Source: Nitrospirillum iridis (GTDB lineage Bacteria > Pseudomonadota > Alphaproteobacteria > Azospirillales > Azospirillaceae). Taken from it: a stretch of 64,000 nucleotides of DNA. This document shows positions 54,087-63,461 of this stretch, piece by piece. The translations under genes and the position numbers were made by a program. Every line of letters begins with the position of its first letter. The first letter of the stretch is position 1. The DNA is taken from positions 62,001-126,000 of the forward strand of contig NZ_JACIIZ010000003.1 in the NCBI RefSeq assembly GCF_014205765.1. Direction: 5' to 3'. The notes below the pieces were generated by a model. It was not told the origin of the DNA. It was given only the letters and a program-made list of their open reading frames with translations, and made no database searches.

Positions 54087-55604
54087 ATGAGCAGCAGCAC
54101 CTTCTTCCGGTCCATGTTGACCACCATCGCCGATCGTGGCCGCGCCCTGCTGCGCCGCCATGGCCCCATGGTGGAGGATCTGCTGGAGGATGCGGCCAAG
54201 CTGATGCCCTCGGCCAAGGGGCCGGCCCGGCGCGACCTGCCCAGCCTGTGCGACACCCTGCTGACCGGTCGGGGGGAGGCGTCGGGCGTGGCGCTCGCGG
54301 GGCAGATCCTGGAGCGCTGGGCGGAATTGGACGCCGCCGGGCAGCGGGCCTTCCTCTTGGATCTGGCCTATCGTTTCGGACCCGATCCGATCAAGCTGGA
54401 CAAGGCGATCGACGCGTATCGCGCCGCCCCTGGCGCCGGTACGGCCCTGGCGCTGCACAACGCCGCTGAAGCGCGCCGGCAGGAGCTGTTCCGCCGCCTG
54501 AACCTGGCGCCCGGCGGCACGGAGGCGGTGGTGCGCATGCGCGAGGCGCTGTTCAGGGTCATGGCTGAAACCCAGGGCGTGGAGAAGGCGGGGTTGGAGG
54601 CGGTGGACGCGGACCTGAACCATCTGTTGGCGTCGTGGTTCAACCGCGGCTTCCTGGTTCTGCGTCATATCGACTGGACCACGCCGGCCAACATCCTGGA
54701 GAAGATCATCCAGTATGAGGCGGTGCATACCATCCGGGACTGGGATGATCTGCGCCGCCGTCTGGCGCCGACCGACCGTCGCTGCTTCGCTTTTTTCCAT
54801 CCGCAATTGCTGGACGATCCGCTGATCTTCGTCGAGGTGGCGCTGGCGCCGGACATCCCGGCGTCGATCGACGCGCTGTTGGCGGAGGGCCGCGCCCCCA
54901 TCGCGGCGGCGGACGCCACCACCGCCGTGTTCTATTCCATCTCCAACTGTCAGGAAGGACTGCGCGGCGTCTCCTTCGGCAATTTCCTGATCAAGCAGGT
55001 GGTGGAGGATCTGCGGGGCGAACTGCCCAACCTGCGCACCTTCGTCACCTTGTCGCCCGTGCCATCCTTCGCCGGCTGGCTGGCCAAGGAACGCGCCAAG
55101 GAGGCGTCGGCCGTGCTGGCGCCGGCGGACAAGGCCATCCTGGCGGCGCTGGACCATAGCGGCTGGCATCTGGACCCTGGCACCGCCGCCACCGTGTCGC
55201 CCGTGCTGTTGCAGGCGGCGGCCCATTATTTCCTGAAGGCCAAGGGACGGGGCAACAAGCCGGTGGACCCGGTCGCGCGCTTCCACCTTGGCAACGGCGC
55301 CCGGCTGGAGCGCCTGAACTTCCTGGGCGACCTGTCGCCCAAGGGCTTGGCCCAGGCCCACGGCCTGATGGTCAACTACCTGTATAAGCTGGATGATATC
55401 GAGACCAATCACGAGCGCTACGCCGACCGGGGGGAGGTGGTCGCCGCCGCGGCCGTCCGCCGCCACCTCAGGGCGGATGCCGGGGTGGATGAGGCCAAGC
55501 CGCCGACCAAACCCAAAGCGGGGGATAAAACGGCCGAAAAGACGGCTGACGGCACGGCCAAGCGTGCCCCCCGTCCCAGGGCCGATCCCCAGCCACCCGC
55601 CTGA
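54087..55604 (+). CDS. matA: Malonyl-CoA decarboxylase
   Basis: Protein of 505 residues of the MCD/MatA family: a helical N-terminal domain (about 1-95) and an acetyltransferase-like catalytic domain. Conserved stretches are RHIDWTTPANILEKIIQYEAVH, RCFAFFHPQLLDDPLIFVEVAL, FYSISNCQEGLRGVSFGNFLIKQV with the Ser thought to be catalytic, and HYFLKAKGRGNKPVDPVARFHLGNGA. It converts malonyl-CoA to acetyl-CoA and CO2 in the cytosol. The C-terminal 55 residues are Lys/Pro-rich and unconserved. matB follows after about 77 bases; a GAGG site precedes the ATG. Confidence 0.93.
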   Translation: MSSSTFFRSMLTTIADRGRALLRRHGPMVEDLLEDAAKLMPSAKGPARRDLPSLCDTLLTGRGEASGVALAGQILERWAELDAAGQRAFLLDLAYRFGPDPIKLDKAIDAYRAAPGAGTALALHNAAEARRQELFRRLNLAPGGTEAVVRMREALFRVMAETQGVEKAGLEAVDADLNHLLASWFNRGFLVLRHIDWTTPANILEKIIQYEAVHTIRDWDDLRRRLAPTDRRCFAFFHPQLLDDPLIFVEVALAPDIPASIDALLAEGRAPIAAADATTAVFYSISNCQEGLRGVSFGNFLIKQVVEDLRGELPNLRTFVTLSPVPSFAGWLAKERAKEASAVLAPADKAILAALDHSGWHLDPGTAATVSPVLLQAAAHYFLKAKGRGNKPVDPVARFHLGNGARLERLNFLGDLSPKGLAQAHGLMVNYLYKLDDIETNHERYADRGEVVAAAAVRRHLRADAGVDEAKPPTKPKAGDKTAEKTADGTAKRAPRPRADPQPPA

Positions 55605-55681
55605 CGGTCTGGTTGAGTGTTCCCCATGAGTGTCCTAAAGAAACAAGAAACGCCCGCCGCGATTCCGGAGTGTCACGCCGA

Positions 55682-57223
55682 ATGTCCAACCACCTGTTCT
55701 CCCTGATCCGTGGCCGCATGCCGGCGCCGGAGACGCCCTTCATCATTATCCCGGCCTCCAAGGCTGGGCCGGAGCGGACGCTGACCTACGGCGACGTGGT
55801 GGCGCTGTCGGCGCGCATGGCCAACCTGCTGGTGGCCCGGGGGGTGAAGCCGGGCGACCGCGTGGCCGTGCAGGTGGAGAAAAGCGCCGAGGCCATTATG
55901 CTTTACCTGGCCTGCGTGCGGGCCGGGGCCGTCTACCTGCCGCTCAACACCGGTTATACGCTGGCGGAGTTGGACTATTTCATCGGTGACGCCACGCCGC
56001 ACCTGGTGGTGTGCGATCCCGCCAAGGCGGCGGCCATGAAGGATCTGGCCCTTGGCAAGGGCGTGGCGGCGGTGGAAACCCTCGGCGGGCAGGGGGCGGC
56101 CGATGCCGGCACCCTGCTGGCGGCGGCGCTGGAGCAGCCGGAAACCTTTGCCGACGTGCCCCGGGGGGCGGACGATCTGGCCGCCATCCTCTACACCTCC
56201 GGCACCACCGGGCGGTCCAAGGGCGCGATGCTCAGCCATGACAACCTGACGTCCAACGCCCTGACCCTGGTGGACTACTGGCGCTTCACATCCGCCGATG
56301 TGCTGCTGCACGCCCTGCCCATCTTTCACACCCACGGCCTGTTCGTCGCCACCAACACCCTGCTGCTGGCCGGCGGTAGCATGATCTTCCTCGCCAGGTT
56401 CGATGCGGACGAGGTCATGCGCCTGCTGCCCCGCGCCACCACCATGATGGGCGTGCCCACCTTCTACGTTCGCCTGCTGCAGCATCCCGGCCTGACCAGG
56501 GAGGCGACGGCGCACATGCGCTTGTTCATCTCCGGCTCGGCGCCTTTGCTGGCGGAGACCCATGACAGCTGGCGGGCGCGCACCGGCCTGGCCATCCTGG
56601 AACGGTACGGCATGACCGAGACCAACATGAACACCTCCAACCCCTACGATGGCGACCGGGTGGCCGGCACCGTGGGCTTCCCCCTGCCGGGGGTGGCCTT
56701 GCGTGTTGCGGATCCGGAGACGGGTGCTGCCGTGCCGCAGGGGGAGATCGGCATGATCGAGGTGCGTGGTCCCAATGTCTTCAAGGGCTATTGGCAGATG
56801 CCGGAGAAGACGGCGGCGGAGTTCCGCCCCGACGGTTTCTTCATCACCGGTGACCTGGGCAAGATCGATGCCCGGGGCTATGTCCACATTGTCGGCCGGG
56901 GCAAGGATCTGGTCATCTCCGGCGGCTACAACGTCTATCCCAAGGAGATCGAGACCGAGATCGACGGCATGCCGGGCGTGGTGGAAAGTGCCGTCATCGG
57001 CGTGCCGCATCCGGATTTCGGGGAGGGCGTGACCGCCGTGGTGGTGCGCCAGAAGGGGGCGGCCGTGGACGAGGCCGCTGTGCTGGCGGCCTTGGATGGA
57101 CGCCTGGCCAAGTTCAAGCAGCCTAAGCGCGTGCTGTTCGTGGATGACCTGCCCCGCAACACCATGGGCAAGGTGCAGAAGAACCTGCTGCGCCAGGAAT
57201 ACCAGGGCCTGTACAAGAAGTAA
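55682..57223 (+). CDS. matB: Malonyl-CoA synthetase
   Basis: ANL-superfamily acyl-CoA synthetase of 513 residues that makes malonyl-CoA from malonate, ATP and CoA. The phosphate loop is YTSGTTGRSKGAM near 172, the adenine site is ERYGMTETNMN, and the hinge and domain-switch region is DLVISGGYNVYPKEIE. Catalytic Lys is in NTMGKVQKNLL near the end. Length and motifs match MatB. Start is ATG 55682 with GGAG eleven bases upstream; the frame to 55613 adds 23 non-conserved residues. Its product is the substrate of matA just upstream; a terminator follows. Confidence 0.92.
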   Translation: MSNHLFSLIRGRMPAPETPFIIIPASKAGPERTLTYGDVVALSARMANLLVARGVKPGDRVAVQVEKSAEAIMLYLACVRAGAVYLPLNTGYTLAELDYFIGDATPHLVVCDPAKAAAMKDLALGKGVAAVETLGGQGAADAGTLLAAALEQPETFADVPRGADDLAAILYTSGTTGRSKGAMLSHDNLTSNALTLVDYWRFTSADVLLHALPIFHTHGLFVATNTLLLAGGSMIFLARFDADEVMRLLPRATTMMGVPTFYVRLLQHPGLTREATAHMRLFISGSAPLLAETHDSWRARTGLAILERYGMTETNMNTSNPYDGDRVAGTVGFPLPGVALRVADPETGAAVPQGEIGMIEVRGPNVFKGYWQMPEKTAAEFRPDGFFITGDLGKIDARGYVHIVGRGKDLVISGGYNVYPKEIETEIDGMPGVVESAVIGVPHPDFGEGVTAVVVRQKGAAVDEAAVLAALDGRLAKFKQPKRVLFVDDLPRNTMGKVQKNLLRQEYQGLYKK

Positions 57224-57249
57224 GGCGCCTGGGTGGCGCGGGGGCAAAA

Positions 57250-57281
57250 AAAGACCGGATGGAGCGATCCATCCGGTCTTT
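57250..57281. terminator. Rho-independent terminator after matB
   Basis: A 13-base-pair stem (AAAGACCGGATGG, 57250-57262, and complement, 57269-57281) with a six-base loop, 26 bases beyond the matB stop, preceded by five A residues and followed by T-rich sequence. Confidence 0.85.
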
Positions 57282-57352
57282 GTCACTTTCGGGCACCCGC
57301 CAGTCCGTCTCGCGGAGGGGGCGCGGCCCGCATGGCCAATAGCCGCGGCTGA

Positions 57353-57520
57353 TCAGTGCCGCGTGTGTTCGTCGATTCTTTCCTTCAGCCTGAGCTTTTC
57401 GAATTTCATGCGCTGCACAGCGGCGCTGTCATGATAGGGGCGTGCCAGTTCAGTATGAATCCGGTCTTCCAGATTGGCATGCTTCTGGCGCAGGCTTTCG
57501 ACGAAATTGTCAGTGGCCAT
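57353..57520 (-). CDS. Small DUF465 / YdcH-family protein
   Basis: Protein of 55 residues, a single helix pair: VESLRQKHANLEDRIHTELARP then FEKLRLKERIDEH, the YdcH pattern. ATG at 57520 follows GGAGGGAACT; the longer frame to 57622 has no homology. These proteins are common in alphaproteobacteria and their role is unknown. It stands alone, convergent with matB through the terminator at 57250. Confidence 0.88.
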   Translation of the reverse strand: MATDNFVESLRQKHANLEDRIHTELARPYHDSAAVQRMKFEKLRLKERIDEHTRH

Positions 57521-57867
57521 AGTTCCCTCCAGCTCTCTGTTCAAGGGATAAGGCGATGATCGCCTAGTGTGCCTCAGACGATGGTCCGGTTCTGGCAGTA
57601 TTCCATTCCGTTTTTTGGCCAATGCCGCAATGGTGGTGCGGGGCCATGTTTGTTTTTATTGACGCATCAGCTGTCAGGCGACGATCCTCGCCTTCTAAGC
57701 GGTCACGCCGCGTTACAAAAGCTTACGCCCATCCCAGGCGGTCGTCTGCAACAAAATCGGATAGTGCTAGACGAACGGCTTAGGCGTGGTCCGCCCCCGA
57801 CCTGGGGTCTGTGGCGCCCGCGTGACGGATGGATGACGGGCGGTAAGGTGCTGCCCCTGAACGGTTC
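57521..57867. promoter_or_regulatory. Region upstream of DUF465 gene with a 15-base dyad
   Basis: A perfect dyad AGGCGAT-G-ATCGCCT (57552-57566) lies about 32 bases before the DUF465 start and may be its operator. The short frame 57569-57871 has neither a ribosome site nor recognisable sequence, so I do not call it. No other structure seen. Confidence 0.4.
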
Positions 57868-57895
57868 TTGAAATATGGGTAATTGCCCTTATTAT
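57868..57895 (+). promoter_or_regulatory. Sigma-70-like promoter for the MFS gene
   Basis: TTGAAA (57868-57873), a 16-base spacer and TATTAT (57890-57895) each match the consensus at five of six positions. Transcription would start near 57902, so the ATG at 57894 cannot be used and the ATG at 57933 becomes the start with a leader of about 31 bases. Confidence 0.6.
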
Positions 57896-57932
57896 GGAGG
57901 TCGCGTCTCTACCCCGATCGGATAAGACCGCC

Positions 57933-59261
57933 ATGGCTGATGTCACCGCCTCGGAACCCGTCCCCGGGTCCGCCCCCGCCCTATCCCGCCGGCTGGCCCG
58001 TCGACTGGGGGGAAGGGTGCACTATGGTTGGGTGGCGGCGGCGTTGGCTTTCGCCACCTTGCTGGTGGGGGCGGGGGTGCGGGCGGCGCCGGGCGTGCTG
58101 TTCGTTCCGCTGGAGCAGGCGCTGGGCTGGGACCGCGCCACCATCGCGGCGGCGGTGTCGGTCAACATCTTCCTCTATGGCTTCATGGGGCCGTTCGCCG
58201 CCGCGATCATGCAGGCCATCGGCGTGCGGCGCACCATCCTGGCGGGCCTCTCGCTGCTGACGGTCACCACGGCGGCCAGCACCTTCATGACCCAGCCGTG
58301 GCAGATGATGCTGTCCTGGGGGCTGCTGGTGGGCCTGGGTAGCGGCCTCACCTCCATGACCTTGGCGGCCACGGTGGTCAATCGCTGGTTCATCCAGCAG
58401 CGCGGCCTGGTCATGGGCCTGCTGACCGCCAGCTCCGCCACGGGCCAGCTCGTGTTCCTGCCGGGCATGGCGTACCTGGCCACCCATTTCGGCTGGCGCG
58501 CCGTGGGCCTGACGGTGGCCGCCGCGGCCCTGGTGCTGGTGCCGCTGGTGGGCCTGCTGCTGCCGGACAGCCCGCGCGCCGTGGGTCTGGCGCCCTTGGG
58601 CGGCACGCTGGAGGATGAGATTGGCCAGTCCAGCGGCAACCCCATCGTCATCGCCTTCACCACCCTGGGCCGGGCCTCGAAGTCCGGTGATTTCTGGCTG
58701 CTGTTCGCCAGCTTCTTCGTCTGCGGCTTGTCGACCAACGGTCTGATCGGCACCCACCTCATCTCCGCCTGCTTCGACCAGGGGATACCCGAGGTGGCGG
58801 CGGCCAGCCTGTTGGCCTTGATGGGCCTGTTCGACCTGGTGGGCACCACCGGCTCGGGCTGGTTGTCGGACCGGGTGGACAGCCGGAAGCTGCTGTTCTG
58901 GTATTATGGCCTGCGCGGCCTGTCCTTGTTCTATCTGCCCTTCTCGGGTTTCAGCCTGTACGGCCTCTCGCTGTTCGCCGTGTTCTACGGTTTGGACTGG
59001 ATCGCTACCGTGCCCCCCACGGTGCGCCTGGTGACCGACCGCTTCGGCCGGCGCGACGCGCCCGTCGTTTTCGGCTGGGTGGGGGCCGGGCACCAGATGG
59101 GGGCGGCGCTGGCCGCCTACGGCACCGGCCTCATCCGCACGGAATGGGGCAGCTACTTCCCCGCCTTCCAGCTGGCGGGCCTTGCCTGCGTCGTCACCGC
59201 CGTGATGGTGCTGTTCGTCAACCGCCGGCGCGGCGGCGGCGCGCTGTCTCCGGCGGAATGA
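57933..59261 (+). CDS. MFS transporter, monocarboxylate / oxalate-formate-like group
   Basis: Protein of 442 residues with twelve membrane helices. The N-terminal HYGWVAAALAFATLLVGAGVR opening and GLGSGLTSMTLAATVVNRWF, QQRGLVMGLLTASSATGQ match the MCT/OFA-type MFS group that carries monocarboxylates or oxalate. The sigma-70 promoter at 57868 fixes the start at 57933. It sits between malonate genes and an ABC pair without a clear functional tie, so substrate is open; a carboxylate is the best guess. Confidence 0.85.
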   Translation: MADVTASEPVPGSAPALSRRLARRLGGRVHYGWVAAALAFATLLVGAGVRAAPGVLFVPLEQALGWDRATIAAAVSVNIFLYGFMGPFAAAIMQAIGVRRTILAGLSLLTVTTAASTFMTQPWQMMLSWGLLVGLGSGLTSMTLAATVVNRWFIQQRGLVMGLLTASSATGQLVFLPGMAYLATHFGWRAVGLTVAAAALVLVPLVGLLLPDSPRAVGLAPLGGTLEDEIGQSSGNPIVIAFTTLGRASKSGDFWLLFASFFVCGLSTNGLIGTHLISACFDQGIPEVAAASLLALMGLFDLVGTTGSGWLSDRVDSRKLLFWYYGLRGLSLFYLPFSGFSLYGLSLFAVFYGLDWIATVPPTVRLVTDRFGRRDAPVVFGWVGAGHQMGAALAAYGTGLIRTEWGSYFPAFQLAGLACVVTAVMVLFVNRRRGGGALSPAE

Positions 59262-59305
59262 GGCCGAGCGCCGCGTCGCTGGAGGCCGCGCCGGAATATC
59301 AGGAC

Positions 59306-60769
59306 TTACAGCGGGGTACGCAGGATGGCGACGAGGCCCATCAGGCCGCCCGCGACCAGGAGGGCATAGAGGTCGTGGTGCAGCATGAGGACGGCGGTGG
59401 CCATCCAGCCGTAGCTCATCAGCGTTTCCAGCAAGGTGCGGCCCACCACCTTGGCGCCGGCGCCCTTGCGCGGCTTCAGCATCTGCTGCATGGCCGCACC
59501 CGTCATGGGCTGCACCCACAGGCTGGCCACCACGGCGCTGCCCGTGGCGGCGATGCCGCAGCTGAGGATGGTCAGCGTGCCCCACAGGCCCAGGGGGGCG
59601 GCCAGCGCCGCCACCAAGGCCACCACCGCCAGCGGCGGCAGAATGGCGGCCTGCACCTTGGCCCAGCGCAGCCGTTCGGCCGGCACCGGGGCGGCGTTGA
59701 TCAGGTCTGACGCGCCGTCGGCCAGCGCCAGCTTGGCCAGCGTGCCGGCCGCCAGTGCCGCCATCGGCACCACCAGGGCGGTCAGCACCTGCGGCTCCGC
59801 CCGCCATTGCCGCTGCATGGAGATGACCAGGATGATGGCGCCGCTCATCTGCTGGAACAGCAGCAGGGCCAACTGAGGATGGCGCAGCATCAGGCGCCAT
59901 TCCTTGCGGCGCAGCAGGGGGCCGAGCCGGTCCTGGAAACGGAGGGCGCGGTCGGGGGCCCGCGCCCGGGGCGTGGTGGCGCCTGCGGCGGCCGTGGCGG
60001 CGGCGATGAAGGCGGGTCCCCAGCGCACCGTCACCCCGGCGAAGACGCCGGTGCATACGACGAGCAGGATGAGCAGGGCCAGCGGGTCGCCCAGCAGCGC
60101 GCGGCCGGGGAACAGCAGGATGGCGGCCAGGGGGCCGTGCAGGCCGGCGCCGCCCATCCAGTCCATCCGTGTGCCGATCAGCTGCGGAATTTGGCCCGCC
60201 ATCGCCATGAGGAAACCGGTGAAGGCCGCCAGCGCCTGGCCGGCGACGCGGGCGCGGCGCACCCCCACCCAGCGGACCAGCCCCAGGGCGGCCAGCAGGG
60301 CGATGGCCGTGACCAGCAGGGCCAGGGCCGGCAGGGCCAGATAGGCGGCCAGCCAGTTGGCATGCCCGAACACCGCGCCCATGTTGGCGATGGGCAGGAG
60401 GACGGAGGCCGGGAACAGCAGGGTGCCGGCCGCCACCGCCAACGCCCGGGCCGGCAGGATGACCCGGGGGGCCAGGGGGGAAGACAGCAGCAGGTCGTAG
60501 TCGCCCCGGCTGTAGATGGTGTCCATGGCCCGGTACACCGCCGTCCCGGCCATGAAGCAGCTGGCCAGGGCCGCCACCATGGCGCTGACCCCCGGCAGGG
60601 CGGCGCCACCGCCTCGGCCGAGGCCGAAAGCCAGGAAGCCGCCGACCACATGGAATATCACCACCAGCGCCAGCAGCGACAGCCAGACGGCGACCGACGA
60701 CAGCTTCATGCCCCGGATGGCCAGGCGCAGCTCATGCCGCAGCAGCCAGGGCAGGGTTCCGGCCGTCAT
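59306..60769 (-). CDS. ABC-type membrane subunit (large exporter permease)
   Basis: Protein of 487 residues with about twelve hydrophobic segments and a central cytoplasmic stretch near 290-310 (RFQDRLGPLLRRKEWRLMLR). Features near 60-110 (YSRGDYDLLLSSPLAPRVILPAR) resemble permeases that pair with a single ATPase. The ATG overlaps the ATPase stop (ATGA). The frame open to 61222 is antisense shadow. I do not recognise a substrate. Confidence 0.8.
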   Translation of the reverse strand: MTAGTLPWLLRHELRLAIRGMKLSSVAVWLSLLALVVIFHVVGGFLAFGLGRGGGAALPGVSAMVAALASCFMAGTAVYRAMDTIYSRGDYDLLLSSPLAPRVILPARALAVAAGTLLFPASVLLPIANMGAVFGHANWLAAYLALPALALLVTAIALLAALGLVRWVGVRRARVAGQALAAFTGFLMAMAGQIPQLIGTRMDWMGGAGLHGPLAAILLFPGRALLGDPLALLILLVVCTGVFAGVTVRWGPAFIAAATAAAGATTPRARAPDRALRFQDRLGPLLRRKEWRLMLRHPQLALLLFQQMSGAIILVISMQRQWRAEPQVLTALVVPMAALAAGTLAKLALADGASDLINAAPVPAERLRWAKVQAAILPPLAVVALVAALAAPLGLWGTLTILSCGIAATGSAVVASLWVQPMTGAAMQQMLKPRKGAGAKVVGRTLLETLMSYGWMATAVLMLHHDLYALLVAGGLMGLVAILRTPL

Positions 60770-61527
60770 GCCGGTTCCCGTTGCGGATCGGCGGCGCCGG
60801 CGGGGGCGGCGACCAGGTCCAGGAACACCTCTTCCAGGGTGCTGTCGGCCCGCCCCACCCGTTCGCGCAGCTCGGTGAGGGTGCCCTCGGCCAGCAGGCG
60901 GCCATGCTGGATGACGCCGATGCGGTCCACCAGCCGTTCCGCCACCTCCAGGATGTGGGTGGTCAGGATGACGGTGCCGCCGGCGCGCACCCGCTCCACC
61001 AATATGGCTTTGACTTCGCGGGCGATGGCCGCGTCCAGACCGGTCAGCGGTTCGTCCAGGATCAACAGGCGGGGGTCGTGGATCAGGGCGCCGGCCAGGG
61101 CGGCCTTTTGCTTCATGCCCCGGGAAAAGCCCTCGCACCGTTCGGCCCGGTGGTCCCACAGGTCCAGGCGGTGCAACAGTTCCTCCGCCCGGGGGCCGGC
61201 GACGGCGGCGGGCACCCCCCACAGGCCGGCGACGAATTCCAGGAACTCCAGCGGCGTCAGCTTGTCATAGATCAGCGGCTCATCCGGCAGCCAGGCCACC
61301 AGGCGCTTGGCGGCGATGGGGTCGGCCAGGGCGTCGATGCCGAAGATGCGCACGCTGCCCGCGTCCGGTGCCAACAGGCCCACCACCATGCGCAAGGTCG
61401 TGGTCTTGCCCGCCCCGTTGGGGCCCAGCAGGCCGTAGAACTCCCCCGGCGCGATGGCCAGATCCAGGCCTTGCACCGCTGGCCGGCTGAACGCCTTGGC
61501 CAGTCCCCGCACTTCCAGCGCCGTCAT
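60766..61527 (-). CDS. ABC transporter ATP-binding protein
   Basis: Protein of 253 residues with Walker A GPNGAGKTTTLR, Q-loop, signature FSRGMKQKAALAGALI and Walker B LLILDEPLTGLDA followed by the H-loop in THILEVAERL. Domain pattern is that of ABC-2/CcmA-type exporters. It forms an operon with the permease encoded right after it through ATGA coupling. It is divergent from the phosphatase gene at 61727. Confidence 0.93.
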   Translation of the reverse strand: MTALEVRGLAKAFSRPAVQGLDLAIAPGEFYGLLGPNGAGKTTTLRMVVGLLAPDAGSVRIFGIDALADPIAAKRLVAWLPDEPLIYDKLTPLEFLEFVAGLWGVPAAVAGPRAEELLHRLDLWDHRAERCEGFSRGMKQKAALAGALIHDPRLLILDEPLTGLDAAIAREVKAILVERVRAGGTVILTTHILEVAERLVDRIGVIQHGRLLAEGTLTELRERVGRADSTLEEVFLDLVAAPAGAADPQREPA

Positions 61528-61726
61528 GTATGCCCCGGTGAGGTCGCCCCAACGCCCCCCAGCTTATGCCAGCTGCCGTGGTGTGGACAAGCCGGGGACC
61601 ACTCATCGGAATCTATATGACATTTCAATGGCATCGCGAATCACCTGTTGCGATGGGCGCGCGAAATGGAAAACAACGGTACCAAATCCTGGCGGGCAGG
61701 CCGCATCGGGGATGCAGGAGGAAGTT

Positions 61727-63397
61727 GTGACGCGTTGGCAATCCAGGATGGCGGCCCTCTGTGCCGTTGGCGCCCTATTCGGCGCCGTTCCCGCTGGCGC
61801 GGCGGCGGATGCCGGGGCAGCGGCGCCCGCGCCCAAGCTGGTCGTGCTGGTGTCGGTCGACCAGTTCTCCACCGACCTGTTCCAGCAGTACCGCAGCCAT
61901 TTCGCCGGCGGCCTGCGCCGGCTGCTGGACGGGGCGGTGTTCCCCAACGGCTATCAAAGCCATGCGGCGACTGAGACCTGCCCCGGCCATTCGACGCTGA
62001 TGACCGGCGACCGTCCCGCCCGCACCGGCATCATCGCCAACGACTGGTATGATTTCCGTGGCCCCCGGCCGGGCAAGATCTACTGCGCCGAGGATGAAAC
62101 CAAGGGCACCTACAAGGCCTACGTCCCATCGGACGTGCACCTGAAGGTGCCGACCCTGGGCGAACGGCTGAAGGCGGCCGATGCCGAGGTGCGCACCGTT
62201 TCCGTCGCCGGCAAGGACCGGGCGGCCATCATGATGGGTGGCCACGCGGTGGATGAGCTGTGGTTTTGGAAGGATGGCCAGGGCTTCATCTCTTATGAGG
62301 GGAGGACCGTCCCGGCGGCCGTGACCGCCGTGAACGAGGCCGCCCTGGCCGAGATCGCCAAGCCCGCGAAGGAATACGCCGAGCCCGAGTGGTGCAAGGC
62401 CATCGACATGCCGGTCTCCGTCGAGCGGAAGGACGATGTCCTGACGGTCGGGAACGGCCGATTCGCCCGGCAGCCCGGCCCCAAGGCGGAGGCGCAGTGG
62501 CGCGCCTCCCCCGCCTTCGACGCGGCCATCATCGATCTCGCCACCCGGCTGATCAAGGACATGAAGCTGGGCCACGGCAAGTCGGTCGACGTCCTGACGG
62601 TCGGCGCCTCGGCGACCGATTACATCGGCCACAGCTATGGCACCGAAGGGTCCGAGATGTGCATCCAGATGGCCAACCTGGACCGCACGCTGGGCAAGCT
62701 GGTCGCGGCCTTGGACGCCACGGGCGTGGACTATGTCCTGGCCCTGTCGGCCGACCATGGCGGCAATGACATCCCGGAGCGTGAGCGCCTGCGCGGCATG
62801 CCGATGGCGACGCGCGTGGACGATGCGCTCGTGTCCGAGAACGCCGGCAAGACCGTCGCGCCTTTGGGCCTGAACGGGGCGGAACTGCTGTTCGGTGGCG
62901 CCAACGGCGATATCTGGGTGGGGCCAACGGTCGCGGGCACCTGGCGCCAGAAGGCGGTGGCGGATACCCTGGCCCTCTACCGTGCCGATCCGCAAGTGGC
63001 CGCCGTTTATAGCGCCGCTGAGGTGGCGGCGGCACCGATGCCGATCGGCGCGCCGGACAGTTGGAGCCTGCTGGACCGCGCCCGGGCGTCGTTCGACCCC
63101 AGCCGCTCCGGCGACATGGTGGTCTTCCTGAAGCCGCGCATCACCGCCATTCCGGCCAAGCCCGCCACCTACATCGCCACGCACGGCAGCCCGTGGGACT
63201 ATGACCGGCGCGTGCCCATCCTGTTCTGGCGCAAGGGCATGCAGGGCTTCGAGCAGCCGCTCTCCGTCGAGACGGTCGACATCATGCCGACGCTGGCGGC
63301 ACTGCTGGACTTCAAGCTCGCCCCGGGTGAGGTCGATGGCCGGTGCTTGGACCTTGATGGTGCTGCCGGCGACACCTGTGCGGCCGCGACGAAATAG
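61727..63397 (+). CDS. Secreted alkaline phosphatase superfamily protein (PafA / NPP-like)
   Basis: Protein of 556 residues with a signal peptide ending near AGAAADA. The metal site has Asp45 in VSVDQFS, the nucleophile is Thr84 in ATETCPGHSTLMTG, and later acids/His occur in SADHGGNDIPER and HGSPWDYDRRVP, matching the two-zinc centre of the NPP/PafA group rather than classical PhoA with Ser nucleophile. It hydrolyses phosphate mono- or diesters in the periplasm. Start is GTG 61727 after AGGAGG. No phosphate-starvation box was seen. Confidence 0.87.
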   Translation: MTRWQSRMAALCAVGALFGAVPAGAAADAGAAAPAPKLVVLVSVDQFSTDLFQQYRSHFAGGLRRLLDGAVFPNGYQSHAATETCPGHSTLMTGDRPARTGIIANDWYDFRGPRPGKIYCAEDETKGTYKAYVPSDVHLKVPTLGERLKAADAEVRTVSVAGKDRAAIMMGGHAVDELWFWKDGQGFISYEGRTVPAAVTAVNEAALAEIAKPAKEYAEPEWCKAIDMPVSVERKDDVLTVGNGRFARQPGPKAEAQWRASPAFDAAIIDLATRLIKDMKLGHGKSVDVLTVGASATDYIGHSYGTEGSEMCIQMANLDRTLGKLVAALDATGVDYVLALSADHGGNDIPERERLRGMPMATRVDDALVSENAGKTVAPLGLNGAELLFGGANGDIWVGPTVAGTWRQKAVADTLALYRADPQVAAVYSAAEVAAAPMPIGAPDSWSLLDRARASFDPSRSGDMVVFLKPRITAIPAKPATYIATHGSPWDYDRRVPILFWRKGMQGFEQPLSVETVDIMPTLAALLDFKLAPGEVDGRCLDLDGAAGDTCAAATK

Positions 63398-63408
63398 CCC
63401 AAGCTGGA

Positions 63409-63443
63409 CCGGCGCCGCTCGCTATCGGCCGGAGCGGCGCCGG
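63409..63443. terminator. Bidirectional hairpin between convergent genes
   Basis: A perfect 12-base-pair stem (CCGGCGCCGCTC, 63409-63420, and complement, 63432-63443) with an 11-base loop lies between the phosphatase stop and the potassium-channel stop. No U-run, so its strength is uncertain. Confidence 0.55.
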
Positions 63444-63461
63444 CCCCTTCGCTCAGCGCCG

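Noticed and set aside
57569-57871. 100-residue rightward frame before the MFS gene
   Set aside because: No ribosome site, no homology seen, and it ends inside the promoter region; I treat it as non-coding.
59306-61222. Longer frame for the ABC permease starting at 61222
   Set aside because: The upstream part is antisense-like and lies inside the ATPase gene; ATGA coupling at 60769 is the usual arrangement.
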